Source: Clostridia bacterium (GTDB lineage Bacteria; Bacillota_A; Clostridia; Oscillospirales; CAG-272). From it: a DNA stretch of 29,309 nucleotides. The notes under the pieces were generated by a model. The model worked only from the letters and a program-made list of their open reading frames with translations. It had not been told where the DNA came from and made no database searches. This document shows, in pieces, positions 7,825-14,869 of this stretch. The stretch lies in assembly GCA_017632155.1 (NCBI GenBank), contig JAGBRZ010000133.1, positions 1 to 29,309 on the forward strand, in the 5' to 3' direction. Position numbers and translations under genes: made by a program. The stretch's first letter is position 1. Each line of letters starts with the position of its first letter.

Positions 7825-9036
7825 ATGTTCAGTAAAAAAACAGCAAGAGCCGCTGTTTGGTGGCTCTTGGCGATCTTTTCTATATTCTCTTTTATAAGTT
7901 GCGATCTCAGCGAAGCTGAGGTGAACGAGCCTTTGACTCAAATTGAAGGAGGTATGCTCAGCAGTCTCAGAATCGCGGGTAAGAGTGCGGAATTCAAAGA
8001 ACCCGAAAGAAAGAGCAATTATTATCTTTCCTTGGATGAGGTTGAAAAAAAGCTTTATGACGCTGCATACACAACTTTGAGTTCAAATGAAAGCTCGTTC
8101 AAACTGATCGGTATAGATATTGGCAGCTTTGCGGCTGCTTACCGATCAACGCTTATTCAGTTTATAAACGATTGCCCCGAATTCTTTTGGCTTGACGGAT
8201 ACGTTGAGTATGAAACGGTAAGGGCAAGCAACAGCGATAAGGGTCATATAACCATTACCTTCGGCGTCTACGATTATTGGAAGGATCACGATCTTGAAAA
8301 AGCAAAAGCGGAGCTTCAAACTGCACTCGATGCAATTGTTCTTGAAGCAAACGCCTTTGAGGATGATTATCAGAAAGTAAAGTTCGTGCACGACTATATT
8401 ATCGAGTCAAACTCATATGATTACTTTGCTTACCAAATGGGTGACTATATCAGTGCGCAAACCGCCGCAATGGTCAGCTCTGCATACGGAGCACTTGTTC
8501 ACGGAAAAGTTATGTGCGCGGGTTACGCTCAGGCTTTCAATTTGGTAATGCACGAGCTCGGATTTGAATCTTCGTTCGTTTCGGGATTTGCTGACGGAGG
8601 GGCTCACGCTTGGAATCTTGTGCAGATTGGAGATGGCTGTTATCATTTTGATCTGACTTGGGATGATCTTGACGGTGACCCTGCAGAGGTAAGATATAAT
8701 TATTTCGGATTGACCGATGAAGAAATATTTAAAACTCACAAGGTAGACGAAGGCTTGGTTTATCCCGAGGCAAACGCGACCGAGTATAATTATTTCGTCA
8801 GGGAAGAAATGCTTCTCGATTATTACAGCTTTGCCGCAGTTACCAAGCTCGCAAAGAAATATAACGGAGAGGGTGTATTCGCCTTTAAGTGCTATGATGC
8901 AAAGGTTATGGCGGATGCAGTTGAAGAACTTGTTGAAAATAATATGATATTTAAGCTTGCCGGCTTTGAAAGCATAGAATCGTTTCAGTATATAGCAGAT
9001 GAGGATTGCAACGTCCTTTCCTTCTATATCGAATAA
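7825..9036 (+). CDS. Transglutaminase-like lipoprotein
   Basis: The protein has a lipoprotein signal: a basic N-terminus, a hydrophobic stretch, and a lipobox Phe-Ile-Ser-Cys with the acylated Cys26. A C-terminal transglutaminase/cysteine-protease core carries an ordered catalytic triad: Cys231 in VMCAGYAQAF, His261 in GGAHAWNLV and Asp276 in YHFDLTWDD. It should be anchored on the outer face of the membrane and act on cell-surface or extracellular peptides. The start is placed at 7825 (403 residues) because AAGGAG lies five bases ahead; an upstream in-frame start would sit inside the previous gene. It shares a transcript with the GH106-like gene. Its stop is only two bases from the converging sigF stop. 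Confidence 0.85.
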   Translation: MFSKKTARAAVWWLLAIFSIFSFISCDLSEAEVNEPLTQIEGGMLSSLRIAGKSAEFKEPERKSNYYLSLDEVEKKLYDAAYTTLSSNESSFKLIGIDIGSFAAAYRSTLIQFINDCPEFFWLDGYVEYETVRASNSDKGHITITFGVYDYWKDHDLEKAKAELQTALDAIVLEANAFEDDYQKVKFVHDYIIESNSYDYFAYQMGDYISAQTAAMVSSAYGALVHGKVMCAGYAQAFNLVMHELGFESSFVSGFADGGAHAWNLVQIGDGCYHFDLTWDDLDGDPAEVRYNYFGLTDEEIFKTHKVDEGLVYPEANATEYNYFVREEMLLDYYSFAAVTKLAKKYNGEGVFAFKCYDAKVMADAVEELVENNMIFKLAGFESIESFQYIADEDCNVLSFYIE

Positions 9037-9038
9037 GA

Positions 9039-9788
9039 TCATTTCGTCAGCTCGGCGCGAAGAAATTCAACGATCTTCTTTTCCTCGCGTGAAACCTTGA
9101 CCTGTGTAAGACCAAGCATTTCTGCGGTCTTTTGCTGTGTCAGATCCTTAAAATAACGCAAAACTATTATCTGCCTCCATTCAGGGGGCAGAAGTCTTAT
9201 AGCCTGCCCAAGCGCAATTCTGTCGCGCGCGTGCTCAATGTCAAGAAGACCGTCACCGTCTGGAATTCGGTCGTAAAGGCAAAGCCCCTCACCGTCCTCT
9301 CCCTGACTGTCCGAAAGAGAAGCAACGGGGCTGATAGCGTCGAGTGCCGCCGCAGCTTCCTCGGGTGAAACACCGCATCTTTCCGCAAGTTCGGAAAGAT
9401 GCGGTTCTTTTCCCGTTTCGGTAATTATCCGTGTCTGTTCGCGGACAAGCTCTGCCCCGAGCTTTTTGATCGATCTTCCAACCTTGATCGGTCCGTCATC
9501 GCGCAGGTGTCTCCGTATCTCGCCGAGTATCAATGGTACGGCATAAGTAGAAAATGCGGTTCCGCGCTCAAGATCAAATGATCTGATAGCCTTGAGCATA
9601 CCGATCGTGCCGATCTGAACGAGATCCTCGTATTCGCATCCACGCCCGCAGAATTTTAGCGCAATATGGCGCACAAGCCCCATATTGTCGCAAATCAGCT
9701 TTTCCGTTGCGCTTTCCCGCTCTGCGCCCGTGCCGTTTTGTGCGAGCTCGATCAGTTGTCTGTTGCTTTCGCTTGAATATGAATTCAT
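9039..9788 (-). CDS. sigF: Sporulation RNA polymerase sigma factor SigF
   Basis: This 249-residue group 3 sigma factor has regions 2, 3 and 4. Region 2 contains YEDLVQIGTIGMLKAIRSFD and FSTYAVPLILGEIRRHLRDD, the polymerase-core and -10 binding segments. Region 3 begins at KKLGAELVREQ. Region 4 carries the -35 binding helix-turn-helix LTQQKTAEMLGLTQVKVSREEK (about 217-238). Its place as third gene after spoIIAA and spoIIAB identifies it as sigma-F, the first forespore-specific sigma factor, rather than sigma-G or sigma-B. The ribosome binding site is GGGGGAT, eight bases or so before ATG. A 27-base gap separates it from spoIIAB. Confidence 0.95.
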   Translation of the reverse strand: MNSYSSESNRQLIELAQNGTGAERESATEKLICDNMGLVRHIALKFCGRGCEYEDLVQIGTIGMLKAIRSFDLERGTAFSTYAVPLILGEIRRHLRDDGPIKVGRSIKKLGAELVREQTRIITETGKEPHLSELAERCGVSPEEAAAALDAISPVASLSDSQGEDGEGLCLYDRIPDGDGLLDIEHARDRIALGQAIRLLPPEWRQIIVLRYFKDLTQQKTAEMLGLTQVKVSREEKKIVEFLRAELTK

Positions 9789-9815
9789 TAGGTCATCCCC
9801 CGAAATAATATGTAA

Positions 9816-10292
9816 TCAGAGGGCACTTTTCCCCGCAAGCTTACGCGTCATTGTCACAGTTGTGCCTTTGCCCGTCTTCGAGGTGACCTTGATGCTGTCG
9901 CAGAAGGACTCCATAACGGTAAAGCCCATTCCGCTCCGCTCGCCTGCCGCATCTGTTGTGTAGAGAGGCTCGCGCGCCTTTTTTATGTCGGGAATGCCAA
10001 CACCGCTGTCCTTTACCGATATTATGACCGTGCCGTCCGTCCGAAGCTTGATTTGAAGACGGATGATGCCAATGCAATCGGGGTAAGCGTGAACCGTACA
10101 GTTAGTCACAGCCTCTGAAAGCGCGCATTTAATATCGGATAATTCGGTTGCAGTCGGATCAAGCGAGGCGATAAAAGCTCCTGCCGCTGCGCGCGCAAAG
10201 GATTCATTTTTCGAGTGGGAGGGGAAGTCGAGCTTCATTTCATTGCAAATCGGCGCAAGACGAGGTCTTCCTCCGTGTTTTTTATCTTTCAT
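9816..10292 (-). CDS. spoIIAB: Anti-sigma-F factor SpoIIAB (serine kinase)
   Basis: The product is a GHKL-fold ATP-binding protein that holds SigF inactive and phosphorylates SpoIIAA. Visible motifs are the N box SEAVTNCTVHAYP (residues 59-71), the G1 box DSGVGIPD (95-102) and the G2 box ERSGMGFTVME (118-128). The ATG at 10292 (158 residues) is chosen because AAGGAG lies six bases before it; an upstream in-frame start would fall inside spoIIAA. Compared with Bacillus subtilis SpoIIAB, which begins near the NEM-L-F-S stretch, this protein has about 17 extra basic N-terminal residues (MKDKKHGGRPRLAPICN). The spoIIAA stop codon overlaps its ribosome binding site, which implies coupled translation. 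Confidence 0.94.
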   Translation of the reverse strand: MKDKKHGGRPRLAPICNEMKLDFPSHSKNESFARAAAGAFIASLDPTATELSDIKCALSEAVTNCTVHAYPDCIGIIRLQIKLRTDGTVIISVKDSGVGIPDIKKAREPLYTTDAAGERSGMGFTVMESFCDSIKVTSKTGKGTTVTMTRKLAGKSAL

Positions 10293-10302
10293 TTTGTACT
10301 CC

Positions 10303-10638
10303 TTATAATTTTGCAGTATTGCTGATTCGAACCTTTTTGTCAAATCCCGTCATAGTCAGCATTTTCATTACAACGAGGGATGGATCGCGCAAAGAAATGC
10401 TGCCTCCAATCTCGCGCATAAGAGCGTACCGACCCATAATGAATCCGAGTCCCGAGCTGTCCATGAAGTCAACCTCGGACATATCAAGGATAAGATGCGT
10501 CGGGGTTCTGTTCCAGATGATATTGTCAACGTCACGGCGCATTGAAAGCGCGGAATGATGGTCGATCTCGCCCGAAACGCTGACCACAAGCCCCTCTGCC
10601 GTGGCGGTAAAGCGGTATTTACAGTTGCTTTTAATCAT
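10303..10638 (-). CDS. spoIIAA: Anti-sigma-F factor antagonist SpoIIAA
   Basis: This 111-residue STAS-domain protein, in its dephosphorylated form, displaces SigF from SpoIIAB. The phosphorylation loop FMDSSGLGFIMGRY is intact; Ser62 matches the serine phosphorylated in the B. subtilis protein (Ser58). It is the first gene of the spoIIA cluster, with an AAAGGA ribosome binding site eight bases from ATG. In Bacillus the operon is read by sigma-H. A convincing sigma-H or sigma-A promoter could not be picked in the 159 bases upstream, which are shared with a divergent operon. Confidence 0.95.
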   Translation of the reverse strand: MIKSNCKYRFTATAEGLVVSVSGEIDHHSALSMRRDVDNIIWNRTPTHLILDMSEVDFMDSSGLGFIMGRYALMREIGGSISLRDPSLVVMKMLTMTGFDKKVRISNTAKL

Positions 10639-10732
10639 ACCTTTTTCCTTTCGTTTTTTGATTTTATTTTACCACCGATCTTTCGTGAATAGTGTCGAAG
10701 CACGCGATGATGCGAATTTTTAGAATTTTTTC

Positions 10733-10754
10733 AAAAAAACTTGAAAAAAACTTG
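10733..10754 (+). repeat. Perfect 11-bp tandem repeat overlapping a -35 box
   Basis: The unit AAAAAAACTTG occurs twice head to tail (10733-10743 and 10744-10754) and overlaps the -35 region of the promoter for the nucleoside operon. Confidence 0.85.
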
Positions 10755-10769
10755 CCTTTATGATATACT
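10741..10769 (+). promoter_or_regulatory. Sigma-A-type promoter for the deoD/deoB-cdd operon
   Basis: TTGAAA (10741-10746) and TATACT (10764-10769) are 17 bases apart, with a TG-N extended -10 element. The first start codon (10798) lies 28 bases downstream of the -10 box. Confidence 0.78.
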
Positions 10770-10797
10770 AAATATATAAAATAATTGGGAGAAAATA

Positions 10798-11022
10798 ATG
10801 TATCTTTTAAGAAGGCTCGGAATACCGCTTGCAGCTTTGCTTATTTTGTCAGTGTTAGCACTTATAACTGTTGTGCTTCTTTTTGAGCAAAACGGCATAC
10901 TTTTGCCCTCGTATGAACACGGGAGCAACGAAGCGGTAACATCTGCCCCACTGACCGATGAGGTCACAGAGAATAATTTGGAATACTATATCCCACCACA
11001 GGAGGAATGTTATAATGAATAA
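10798..11022 (+). CDS. Small single-pass membrane protein, unknown function
   Basis: This 74-residue protein has a basic N-terminus (LLRR), one strongly hydrophobic helix (about residues 9-29) and a polar acidic tail, presumably outside the cell. It has no motif I recognise. GGGAGA lies before the ATG, and a good promoter precedes it. Its last eight bases overlap the start of deoD (ATGAATAA), and the deoD ribosome binding site lies inside it. Its translation is therefore likely coupled to deoD, or it serves partly as a leader peptide. The promoter, ribosome binding site and coupling support a real gene; the role is open. Confidence 0.65.
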   Translation: MYLLRRLGIPLAALLILSVLALITVVLLFEQNGILLPSYEHGSNEAVTSAPLTDEVTENNLEYYIPPQEECYNE

Positions 11023-11740
11023 ACCTTATCCTACCCCACATATCAACGCTACCCCCGAGGATTTCGCAAAAACCGTCCTTATGCCCGGCGACCCTCTGCG
11101 TTCAAAATTCATAGCCGAAAACTTCCTTGAAAACGCACGCCTTGTAAATAATGTCCGCGGTGTTCAGGGATACACCGGAACCTATAAGGGCGTTCCCGTA
11201 TCGGTAATGGCATCGGGTATGGGTATGCCCTCAATCGGTATTTACAGCTATGAGCTTTATAATTTCTTTGGCGTGGAGAATATCATCCGCGTCGGCTCTG
11301 CGGGCGCAATGCAGGAAAAGCTCCGTGTGCGCGACATCGTTATCGGTCAGGGCGCTTGCACTAACTCCAATTATGCCTCTCAGTTCTGCCTTTCGGGCAA
11401 TTATTCCGCAATTTCGAGCTACGATCTCCTGAAGGAGGCTGTAAAGGCTTGTGAAGAGAAGGGCGCGAGATATCACGTCGGAAATCTTTATTCCTCAGAT
11501 ACCTTTTATTGCGATGATTCTACCGATGCGGGCAAGTGGATGAAGCTTGGCTGTCTTGCTGTCGAAATGGAAGCCGCAGCGCTTTATATGAACGCCGCCC
11601 GCGCAGGCAAGAATGCTCTTGCAATCTGCACGATCTCCGACCACCTTCTTACGGGAGAACTCACAACGGCAGAGGAAAGACAGAATTCCTTCACACAGAT
11701 GATGGAAGTTGCCCTCGAAGTTGCCGTGGCAATGAATTGA
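11015..11740 (+). CDS. deoD: Purine-nucleoside phosphorylase, DeoD type
   Basis: The enzyme cleaves purine (deoxy)ribonucleosides with phosphate to give the base and (deoxy)ribose-1-phosphate. The 241 residues carry the family's phosphate-binding MPGDPLR (23-29), the glycine-rich ASGMGMPSIGIYSYEL, the ribose-binding VEMEAAALY (183-191) and the catalytic Asp209 in ISDHLLTGE. Length and layout fit the hexameric bacterial DeoD enzymes. ATG at 11015 is chosen because AGGAGG lies nine bases upstream; earlier in-frame starts lie inside the small membrane protein gene. The product of the reaction is the substrate of the next gene, deoB, seven bases downstream. Confidence 0.96.
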   Translation: MNKPYPTPHINATPEDFAKTVLMPGDPLRSKFIAENFLENARLVNNVRGVQGYTGTYKGVPVSVMASGMGMPSIGIYSYELYNFFGVENIIRVGSAGAMQEKLRVRDIVIGQGACTNSNYASQFCLSGNYSAISSYDLLKEAVKACEEKGARYHVGNLYSSDTFYCDDSTDAGKWMKLGCLAVEMEAAALYMNAARAGKNALAICTISDHLLTGELTTAEERQNSFTQMMEVALEVAVAMN

Positions 11741-11747
11741 GGCAAAA

Positions 11748-13346
11748 ATGAAGGAAAATATCAAACGCGTATTTCTCATCGTTCTTGATAGCTTTGGAAT
11801 CGGAGAAGCACCCGATGCCGAAGCCTTTGGCGATGCGGGCGCAGACACCCTCGGCGCCGTTGTGAAATCGAAGAAATTCAACGCACCAAATCTCACAAAA
11901 CTCGGACTTTTGGCAATAGAAGGCCAAAAAGAAAAAGCCCCCACAGAGGCAGTAAGCAACATTTCGGGCGCAGTTGCCCGCTTGCGCGAGCTTTCCAATG
12001 GCAAGGACACAACCATCGGACATTGGGAAATGGCGGGAATAATATCCGAAAAGCCGCTTCCAACCTATCCAAGCGGATTCCCGAACGAGGTCATTGATGC
12101 TTTCAAAAAGGCAACAGGCAGAGGTGTTATCTGTAACCTGCCCTATTCGGGAACTCAGGTCCTCGTTGATTACGGTGAGGAACATCTGAAAACAGGCGAT
12201 CTTATCGTCTACACCTCCTCCGATAGCGTTTTCCAGATCGCGGCGCACGAATCCCTCGTCCCGCCCGAGCAGCTTTATGAATATTGCAGAATCGCAAGAA
12301 AGATCCTCGTCGGTGATCACGCAGTCGGAAGAGTCATCGCGCGTCCTTTTGAAGGTGAGATCGGCAATTTCTCACGCACCTCGCGCCGCCACGATTTCTC
12401 ACTTGAACCGACAGAGGATTCAATGCTTGACTCCCTCAAGTCAGATGGCTTTGACGTTATCGGCGTCGGAAAGATCAACGATATTTTCGCAGGCCGCGGA
12501 CTTACCGAGTACACTTACAGCGAAAGCAACGCCGACGGTCTTTTGAAAACAAGCGAGATCGCAAAACGCGATTTCCGCGGACTTTGCTTTACCAATCTTG
12601 TTGATTTCGATTCAAAGTTCGGTCACAGACGCGATGTTGATGGCTATGCGGCGGCTATTTCCGAATTCGACGAATGGCTCGGCAATTTCCTTCCCGAGAT
12701 GCGTGAGGATGATATTCTCATTATCACCGCAGATCACGGCTGTGATCCCGCTTATAACAAAACTACCGATCATACCCGCGAATACGTTCCTATGATAGTT
12801 GCGGGAAAGCGTATTACTCCCATCGAGCTTGGCACTATCGATGGATTTGACACCGTTGCGGCAACAGTCTGCGCTCTGCTTGGCTCAGAGACCGTCTACG
12901 AAGCTCCCGGCGTTGCGGGACTTATCTGTGAGAGTAAAGAGCCAACGGTGGCGGAACTCCTCACACTCGCCGAAAAAGCGCGCGAGAACGCATACGTTCC
13001 CTATTCGCATTTCAAAGTAGGCGCCGCTCTGCTGTGCAAGTCGGGCAATATCTTCCTCGGTTGTAACGTCGAAAATGCATCCTATGGTGGAACGATCTGC
13101 GCCGAGAGAAACGCTTTCACTACCGCCATTGTCGCCGGTGAGCGCGAATTTTCCGCAATTGCAATCTGCGGCGGTATAAACGAATCTATCGAAGAATGTC
13201 TGCCCTGCGGTATCTGCCGTCAGTTTATGGCTGAATTCAGCCCCAATGGTGATCTCCTCGTCATCACCGGCAACGCACGCAGACCCAATATCTATCCGCT
13301 TTCAATGCTTCTGCCATATTCCTTCAGCGGAAGCGATATATCATAA
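11748..13346 (+). CDS. deoB: Phosphopentomutase-cytidine deaminase fusion
   Basis: One uninterrupted 532-codon frame encodes two enzymes of nucleoside breakdown. Residues 1-395 are a complete phosphopentomutase, which converts (deoxy)ribose-1-phosphate to the 5-phosphate. It shows metal ligand Asp14 (VLDSFGIG), the phosphorylated Thr in DTTIGHWEMAG (87-97), DFDSKFGHRRD and TADHGCDP. Residues 401-532 are a complete cytidine deaminase. It shows the substrate loop NVENASYGGTICAERNA, with zinc ligand Cys451 and proton shuttle Glu453, and PCGICRQ with zinc ligands Cys487 and Cys490. The join is a short acidic linker (CESKEPT). An internal in-frame GTG at 12948 has a weak AAAGAG before it, so some free Cdd could also be made. 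GAGG overlapping the deoD stop serves the ATG. Confidence 0.93.
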   Translation: MKENIKRVFLIVLDSFGIGEAPDAEAFGDAGADTLGAVVKSKKFNAPNLTKLGLLAIEGQKEKAPTEAVSNISGAVARLRELSNGKDTTIGHWEMAGIISEKPLPTYPSGFPNEVIDAFKKATGRGVICNLPYSGTQVLVDYGEEHLKTGDLIVYTSSDSVFQIAAHESLVPPEQLYEYCRIARKILVGDHAVGRVIARPFEGEIGNFSRTSRRHDFSLEPTEDSMLDSLKSDGFDVIGVGKINDIFAGRGLTEYTYSESNADGLLKTSEIAKRDFRGLCFTNLVDFDSKFGHRRDVDGYAAAISEFDEWLGNFLPEMREDDILIITADHGCDPAYNKTTDHTREYVPMIVAGKRITPIELGTIDGFDTVAATVCALLGSETVYEAPGVAGLICESKEPTVAELLTLAEKARENAYVPYSHFKVGAALLCKSGNIFLGCNVENASYGGTICAERNAFTTAIVAGEREFSAIAICGGINESIEECLPCGICRQFMAEFSPNGDLLVITGNARRPNIYPLSMLLPYSFSGSDIS

Positions 13347-13384
13347 AAATAACGGCTGTTGCGCGCAACAGCCGTTATTTTTAA
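13347..13384. terminator. Bidirectional intrinsic terminator
   Basis: A 15-bp stem (13347-13361 with 13366-13380) closed by a CGCG tetraloop has A's on the left and T's on the right. It separates the converging deoB-cdd and SGNH-hydrolase genes and abuts the latter's stop codon. Confidence 0.93.
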
Positions 13385-14205
13385 TTAAATCGTTTAATAT
13401 ATTCGTCGCAGTATTTTTTGATCTGTTCCATATCGCGGCTTGCAAGAATTTCGGGGAAATTCGTAGTCGAACCTTCAAATCCATAGTGATCCGAAATGTA
13501 TTTATCGAAATCGATAACCTCTCGGCAGAATGAAAGATCGGTGCCCGCAGCGCTCACACCCGTCATCGCGCTGAAGCACATCTGCGCGCAGATATATCCG
13601 CAAAGCGGATTCTCGTGAAAACCGTCGCGCTCACTCTGATTGACGATGAATGAATTCTTGTTGTACTTACATTCAGCATCAACGATCTCCGTATCCCCGA
13701 CCCAAATGTCATAAACAAGCTGTCCCCAGGGGATGATCTTAACACCCTTATCGCGAAGGTAGGGAAGGGCGGATAAAATTTCGTCGTGCTTCTGTGAAGC
13801 TGTGTAATTGTGAATAAGATAATAGAAATTCGCATCGGGCGAAAAACGGCTCATAACCGCTTCAATATCGCGGATAAAATTCTTATTGTTTCGTCCCGCC
13901 TCGGAAATAAATACGTCGGTGTAGGACGAAAGATCGTATCCGCCGAGCAGATCAATTCCCGCGGTAGGATAATCCTTGCCGTCACCCGCTTCGGTAAACT
14001 CGGCAAGAATACGTCCGCCGTGAGTCGCATCAGTCACGCTCATATCAACGCCGTACTGCTTGCAGATCTGATAAAAATACGCCCGATCGTTCTGCCTTCT
14101 TGCGTAATCAATGGCGCTCGTTTCATCAATTCTCCAGGTCTTGCCCGTGTAAACGCATCCGCCGTAGTAAATAAATGAATTTCCGACAAAAATTGCTTTT
14201 CTCAT
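13381..14205 (-). CDS. SGNH/GDSL-type hydrolase
   Basis: The 274-residue protein shows the blocks of an SGNH hydrolase: block I at the very N-terminus (IFVGNSFIYYGG, with Ser10), a HGG turn near 62-64, and the C-terminal Asp194-x-x-His197 pair in RDGFHENPLCGYICAQM. Such enzymes are serine esterases or acylhydrolases. No signal peptide is visible, so the protein is probably cytoplasmic. The ATG at 14205 is chosen because GAGGTG ends six bases before it; two earlier in-frame starts overlap that box. It is a single-gene transcript with a consensus promoter. The substrate is unknown, and the block II glycine and block III asparagine are less clear. Confidence 0.68.
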   Translation of the reverse strand: MRKAIFVGNSFIYYGGCVYTGKTWRIDETSAIDYARRQNDRAYFYQICKQYGVDMSVTDATHGGRILAEFTEAGDGKDYPTAGIDLLGGYDLSSYTDVFISEAGRNNKNFIRDIEAVMSRFSPDANFYYLIHNYTASQKHDEILSALPYLRDKGVKIIPWGQLVYDIWVGDTEIVDAECKYNKNSFIVNQSERDGFHENPLCGYICAQMCFSAMTGVSAAGTDLSFCREVIDFDKYISDHYGFEGSTTNFPEILASRDMEQIKKYCDEYIKRFN

Positions 14206-14223
14206 AGTCATCACCTCGAAAAC

Positions 14224-14252
14224 ATTATATCACCGAAGAAGAGAATTGTCAA
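14224..14252 (-). promoter_or_regulatory. Consensus sigma-A promoter for the SGNH gene
   Basis: On the minus strand, TTGACA (14252-14247) and TATAAT (14229-14224) match the consensus perfectly at 17-base spacing. Confidence 0.9.
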
Positions 14253-14261
14253 GAAAAACTC

Positions 14262-14290
14262 TTGCATTACCGCCCAAAATATGATACAAT
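14262..14290 (+). promoter_or_regulatory. Sigma-A-type promoter for the nitroreductase
   Basis: TTGCAT (14262-14267) and TACAAT (14285-14290) at 17-base spacing, divergent from the SGNH promoter and 25 bases before the nitroreductase start. Confidence 0.78.
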
Positions 14291-14315
14291 AAAGAAAAAA
14301 CGGAGGAAATGCATA

Positions 14316-14837
14316 ATGAACGAAGTTTTAAACGCAATTTACGAAAGAAGAAGCGTAAAGAAATATACAGATAAACCCGTCCCCGCCGAGCTACTCGATG
14401 AAATACTCAAGGCGGGCAGCTGGGCGGCAAACGGCAAGGCGTGGCAAGCACCCGTGATGGTAGCCGTCTCAGACCCCGAGACCCGCGAAACTCTCCGCCG
14501 CCTCAATGCCGAGATACTCGGCAATCCCGATGCCGACCCTTTTTACGGCGCGCCCACCATCGTTGTAGTTCTCTCTGACAGTGATCGCTTTACCTACGTT
14601 GAGGATGGAAGCCTCGTCATTGGCAATATGATGCTCGCCGCATACAGCCTCGGCGTTGACTCCTGCTGGATCCACCGTGCCCGCGAGATGTTCGAGACCG
14701 AAGAAGGCAAAGCCCTCAAAGCAAAATGGGGCCTCGGCGATAATTACATCGGTGTAGGCAACTGCATCCTCGGCTACCGCGCCGGCGATTATCCCGCGCC
14801 CAAGCCCAGAAAAGACGGAAGAATAATCTATGAATAA
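14316..14837 (+). CDS. Nitroreductase family protein (FMN-dependent)
   Basis: This 173-residue flavin oxidoreductase of the nitroreductase fold has the FMN-binding start ERRSVKKYTDKPVPAEL, the WAANGKAWQAP segment that contacts the flavin, LVIGNMMLAAYSLGVDSCWIH at the dimer core, and a C-terminal LGYRAGDYPAPKPRK. Such enzymes use NAD(P)H to reduce nitro groups, quinones or other electron acceptors in the cytoplasm. The start at 14316 follows GGAGG by nine bases; an upstream in-frame TTG would overlap the promoter. It is a single gene with its own promoter and terminator. The physiological substrate is not shown. Confidence 0.92.
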   Translation: MNEVLNAIYERRSVKKYTDKPVPAELLDEILKAGSWAANGKAWQAPVMVAVSDPETRETLRRLNAEILGNPDADPFYGAPTIVVVLSDSDRFTYVEDGSLVIGNMMLAAYSLGVDSCWIHRAREMFETEEGKALKAKWGLGDNYIGVGNCILGYRAGDYPAPKPRKDGRIIYE

Positions 14838-14841
14838 TAAC

Positions 14842-14869
14842 AAAGAGGCAAGCGACGCTTGCCTCTTTT
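14842..14869. terminator. Bidirectional intrinsic terminator
   Basis: A 12-bp stem (14842-14853 with 14857-14868) and GAC loop are followed by T's; it overlaps the stop codon of the converging minus-strand gene, so it serves both transcripts. Confidence 0.85.

Noticed and set aside
10639..10797. Sigma-H promoter for spoIIAA
   Set aside because: No stretch matching AGGAATT and GAAT at suitable spacing was found on the minus strand.
11691..12320. Minus-strand open frame of 209 codons over deoB
   Set aside because: Antisense to the conserved phosphopentomutase domain; no family features.
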